Under the pieces are notes generated by a model, which searched no databases, was not told where the DNA came from, and saw only the letters and a program-made list of their open reading frames with translations. From JAPLJC01 sp052326585 (GTDB lineage Bacteria > Desulfobacterota > Desulfobaccia > Desulfobaccales > 0-14-0-80-60-11), in NCBI GenBank assembly GCA_052326585.1, contig JBKQLU010000003.1, positions 174,307-238,306 of the forward strand: a DNA stretch of 64,000 nt, written 5' to 3'. The first letter of the stretch is position 1; every line of letters begins with the position of its first letter. Shown here piece by piece: positions 61,133 to 64,000 of the stretch. Position numbers and translations under genes: made by a program.

Positions 61133-63772
61133 ATGTTAGAGACTCTCAATCTCTTCAGAAACCTCTACCGCAAGTTTAAACCTCACCGGGACAGATTCTC
61201 CCGGGATAAGGTTGCCGCGGCCTTCCGCTTCCGCTATTCCTGCTTCAAAGACTTATTGGATTCTAATAGCCAATTATTGAATATCATTGCCGATATGGAG
61301 GAAAAACTCCAGGGCCGCCAGATCTTCGGCATGGCCTACGTCCGCTCCCAGGCGGCCCGGGCGGCCTTCCACGCCTTCCGGATGATCAAAAATCTGGATG
61401 TCCTCTCCGGCCGCGTTTATGCCCCTCTTTATGAGGTGTTGGAGAAGATCAATTCTCAGATAAAGGAATCCCTGGGTGGCGAAAAGGTAATCCCGGAGAG
61501 CGGCTATATCTCGTTCTATTCCCAGGTTACCAAGGAGATGGTGGATTGGGTGGGGGGCAAGAACGCCAGTCTAGGAGAAGTGCTGAATCGGGTAAACCTC
61601 CCCATCCCGGGGGGCTTCGCCATCACCACCCGGGCCTATGAGGCCTTCCTGACCCATAACGACCTGGCGGCGGAAATCAATAAGTGCCAGATGGAGCTGG
61701 AGCCTCAGGAAGCGCAAACCTATAAGCAGGTCAGCGAAGAAATCCAACGACTGATCCTCCAGGCTCAGATGCCCCGGGCCCTGGAAACCGCGATTTTCGG
61801 GGCTTTCGAGCAACTGGCCGCCCACTCTGCTAGTCCAGAATCGTTGCGGGTCTCCATGCGTTCCAGCGCCATCGGCGAAGACGATCCGGAGACCTCCTTT
61901 GCCGGCCAGTATCTCAGCCTCTTGAACGTCTCCAAGGGGCAGCTTCTTCAGGCCTATAAAGAGGTAGTGGCCAGCCTCTATACCTCCCGGGCCATCTCTT
62001 ATCGCCTCAACAAGGGGATCAGGGGCGAAGATACCGCCATGAGCGTCGCCTGTCTGGAGATGGTGGAGTCGGTGGCCAGCGGGGTAATGTATTCCCACCA
62101 TCCCTTTAATCCCCAAGAGGACCAGGTGTTCATCTCCGCGGTTTGGGGCCTGGGGCCTTATGCAGTGGAAGGGGTCATCACCCCGGATACTTACCAGGTG
62201 GCCAAAGACGACCGCTTGACCATTCTGAAGGCGGAGATTTCCCACAAAAGCGTGCAATTGGTGAGCAGCCCCGACGGAGGTCTAAAAGAGATCCAGGTGC
62301 CTCCAGAGATTCAGGATAAGTCCTGTCTCACTCCGGAACAGGTCGAAATCCTGGCCGGTTACGCCCTGAAACTGGAAGAACATTACCGGGCCCCCCAGGA
62401 CGTGGAATGGGCCCTGGACCGACAAGGCCGCTTGTTGGTCCTGCAAAGCAGACCCTTGCAGATTCGGGCCCCATTGCCCGGCGACTATATAACCGCGCCG
62501 CCGCTGGCTGGCTACCCGTTGTTACTGGAAGGTGCCGCCGTGGCCTTTCCAGGGGTGGGGTGCGGGCCGGCTTTTCTAGTCCGGGAGGATGATGACCTGA
62601 TGCGCGTTCCCGAGGGCGCGGTGCTGGTGGCCAAACATTCTTCCCCCAAATTTGTGGTGGCCATGCCCAAGGCCCAGGCCATCGTCACTGATTATGGCAG
62701 TATTTCCGGTCATATGGCCTCCCTGGCCCGGGAGTTTTCCGTCCCCACTCTCCTGGCCGCCAAATCGGGCACCAGGGCTATTGCCGAAGGCACGGAAGTC
62801 ACCGTGGATGCTTACGCAGGCCGGGTTTACCAGGGGCGGGTACTGGAGTTGCTGGCTCGGCGGCAGGTCAGGGAGCCGCATATGCGCGGCACCCCGGTAT
62901 ACCAGATTCTCAGGAAGTTGTCCGAGTTAATCATCCCCTTGAACCTGGTAGACCCCAAATCTTCCAACTTCACCGCCGCGGGCTGCCGCACCCTCCACGA
63001 CCTGGGAAGGCTGGTGCACGAACTTTCCTACACCGAGATGTTCAAAATCAGCGACCTGGTTTCCAAGGGCCATGGAGGCACCTTGAAGCTGGAGGCCCCG
63101 GTTCCCCTGGATCTCTATCTTATCGATCTGGATGGCGGCCTCATCGGGGTAAAGCCTGGGGCCCACCAGGTGACCATTGACCAGATCGCCTCCACTCCTC
63201 TACGAGCCCTCCTGAGGGGGTTTATGCACCCAGACTTGCAGGCCATGGGCCCCCGGCCTATTCAAATTTCCGGCTTGCTCTCGGTCATGCGGGAACAGTT
63301 GCTGGCCGCCCCCAATATTGAAGAAAGGTTCGGCGACCGGAGCTATGCCATCATCTCCGACAAGTACCTCAATTTCTCCTCTCGGGTGGGGTACCATTAT
63401 AGCGTCCTGGACACTTACTGTGGCCAGACGGTGAACAAGAATTACCTTACCTTTTTCTTCCAGGGCGGGGCTGCTGACGACCTGCGGCGCCACCGCCGGG
63501 TGCGGGCTATCGCCTTGGTCCTGCTGGGCCTGGACTTTTCCGTGGAGGTCGTCGGCGACCGGGTGGACGCCCGTTTGCAGAAATACGAGAGTCAAGCCCT
63601 GGAGGAAAAACTGGACCTCCTGGGCCGCCTGCTCCAGTACACCCGTCAGATGGACATGCTCATGACCACCGACGCCAGCATCGAACTGGTGGCCCACAAT
63701 TTTCTGGAAGGCAATTACAGCCTAGATCTGGGGGCAGGGGTGAATTCCCCGCCGCGCAATGAAAAATCTTAA
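61133..63772 (+). CDS. PEP/pyruvate-binding domain protein, paralog 2
   Basis: 879 residues with the same layout as the gene at 54321. N-terminal helical domain (about 1-125; FRYSCFKDLLDSNSQLLNII); PPDK_N ATP-grasp domain (about 140-445; KNASLGEVLNRVNLPIPGGF, SMRSSAIGEDDPETSFAGQY); phospho-His domain (about 485-600; YGSISGHMASLAREFSVP, His527). The C-terminal domain is again unrecognised and conserved (GCRTLHDLGRLVHELSYTEM, VGYHYSVLDTYCGQTVNKNY, FFFQGGAADDLRRHRRVRA). It cannot be a normal PEP synthase because the PEP-binding TIM barrel is missing. Divergent from the UspA/TSUP operon with a shared palindrome between them. The stop overlaps the convergent kinase fragment. Confidence 0.88.
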   Translation: MLETLNLFRNLYRKFKPHRDRFSRDKVAAAFRFRYSCFKDLLDSNSQLLNIIADMEEKLQGRQIFGMAYVRSQAARAAFHAFRMIKNLDVLSGRVYAPLYEVLEKINSQIKESLGGEKVIPESGYISFYSQVTKEMVDWVGGKNASLGEVLNRVNLPIPGGFAITTRAYEAFLTHNDLAAEINKCQMELEPQEAQTYKQVSEEIQRLILQAQMPRALETAIFGAFEQLAAHSASPESLRVSMRSSAIGEDDPETSFAGQYLSLLNVSKGQLLQAYKEVVASLYTSRAISYRLNKGIRGEDTAMSVACLEMVESVASGVMYSHHPFNPQEDQVFISAVWGLGPYAVEGVITPDTYQVAKDDRLTILKAEISHKSVQLVSSPDGGLKEIQVPPEIQDKSCLTPEQVEILAGYALKLEEHYRAPQDVEWALDRQGRLLVLQSRPLQIRAPLPGDYITAPPLAGYPLLLEGAAVAFPGVGCGPAFLVREDDDLMRVPEGAVLVAKHSSPKFVVAMPKAQAIVTDYGSISGHMASLAREFSVPTLLAAKSGTRAIAEGTEVTVDAYAGRVYQGRVLELLARRQVREPHMRGTPVYQILRKLSELIIPLNLVDPKSSNFTAAGCRTLHDLGRLVHELSYTEMFKISDLVSKGHGGTLKLEAPVPLDLYLIDLDGGLIGVKPGAHQVTIDQIASTPLRALLRGFMHPDLQAMGPRPIQISGLLSVMREQLLAAPNIEERFGDRSYAIISDKYLNFSSRVGYHYSVLDTYCGQTVNKNYLTFFFQGGAADDLRRHRRVRAIALVLLGLDFSVEVVGDRVDARLQKYESQALEEKLDLLGRLLQYTRQMDMLMTTDASIELVAHNFLEGNYSLDLGAGVNSPPRNEKS

Positions 63773-64000
63773 AGATTAATTTCGGTGCAGCGTTCCACCT
63801 GCTGGACCACCTGTCCCCCGGAACTCCGCAGTTCTTGCGGTTCCTCGGCGGCCAGAACCTCCTTTTTCAAGAGAAGCTGCATCCCTTCGGCCGCCTGGCG
63901 GATGATGGCCAGGGGATTGTTGGTTTCAGGACGATGCGGCGGACAGCACCCTGATGGCCGCCAGCTTTTGGAATTGCTCCAGCCGGTCCTCCGGGACCCA
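63769..64000 (-). pseudogene. damaged histidine kinase C-terminal fragment, cut by the window end
   Basis: On the minus strand one frame reads PEDRLEQFQKLAAIRVLSAA and stops at 63926-63928. A second frame reads NNPLAIIRQAAEGMQLLLKK and continues to TAA 63769-63771. Together they resemble a HisKA box (expected ...LSAGIVHEINNPLAII...), but two single-base deletions around 63925-63938 remove the acceptor His and break the frame. After the box the protein ends within ~45 residues, so no ATPase domain follows. It is a decayed gene, or sequence errors near a contig end. Confidence 0.6.

Noticed and set aside
61133..63772. Annotation as phosphoenolpyruvate synthase (ppsA)
   Set aside because: The PEP/pyruvate-binding C-terminal barrel is absent in both paralogs, so the classical reaction is not supported.

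Overview
The window is GC-rich bacterial chromosome with densely packed genes. Gene content points to a free-living anaerobe of the Desulfobacterota (former Deltaproteobacteria), possibly near Desulfobacca. Signs are an HdrC-HdrB pair, HypA, a NifA-type sigma-54 activator, and a UspA / DVU0150-like / TSUP / DUF4881 cluster of the kind found in sulfate reducers. The phylum call is an inference from gene families; no rRNA gene is present to confirm it.

Layout. 1-3.4 kb: 3' part of alaS, then a small AT-rich island with a Phd/YefM-like antitoxin and a TIR-domain gene broken by an amber codon. 3.5-9.2 kb: hypA, a PAS histidine kinase split by a one-base frameshift, a Cache/HAMP/PAS kinase and a single-domain response regulator. 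9.8-11.2 kb: hdrC-hdrB. 11.7-19.6 kb, minus strand: an SdpI-like membrane protein, argD-argF-argG, and xerC-hslV-hslU in the order known from Bacillus codV-clpQ-clpY; repeats sit in the gaps. 19.8-25.8 kb: dGTPase-like, EEP nuclease, L,D-transpeptidase, two unknown small proteins, an MBL hydrolase and an NtrB-like kinase. 26-32.4 kb: a DUF4278-like repeat protein and the kdpFABC potassium pump, each behind its own sigma-54 promoter. 32.7-38.2 kb: NlpC/P60 hydrolase, outer-membrane barrel, an Nramp-related transporter overlapping a PRC/MgtE-N/CBS protein, and an HMA-like protein. 38.8-50.3 kb: typA, hdeD, mscL, nifA-type regulator, mlaEFD with a TPR lipoprotein, DedA, a CBS-containing site-2 protease and small unknowns. 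50.6-54.2 kb: lepA and hemW with an AT-rich unknown gene between them. 54.3-63.8 kb: two large paralogous PEP/pyruvate-binding proteins flanking the UspA/TSUP/DUF4881 operon. The window ends in a damaged histidine kinase fragment.

The strongest unifying signal is a local sigma-54 network. Four good GG-N10-GC promoters and one weaker one are present. A near-identical palindrome (TTTTACA-N3-TGTAAAA) lies upstream of both PEP-binding paralogs, and the copy at 61.0 kb sits between two divergent sigma-54 promoters. A different shared element (GCATTTCA...) lies about 115-120 bp upstream of both the DUF4278 and kdp promoters. This suggests that nucleotidyl/phosphoryl-transfer-like PEP proteins, a sulfur-anion (TSUP) exporter operon and potassium uptake are all under enhancer-dependent control. 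No kdpDE is present in the window.
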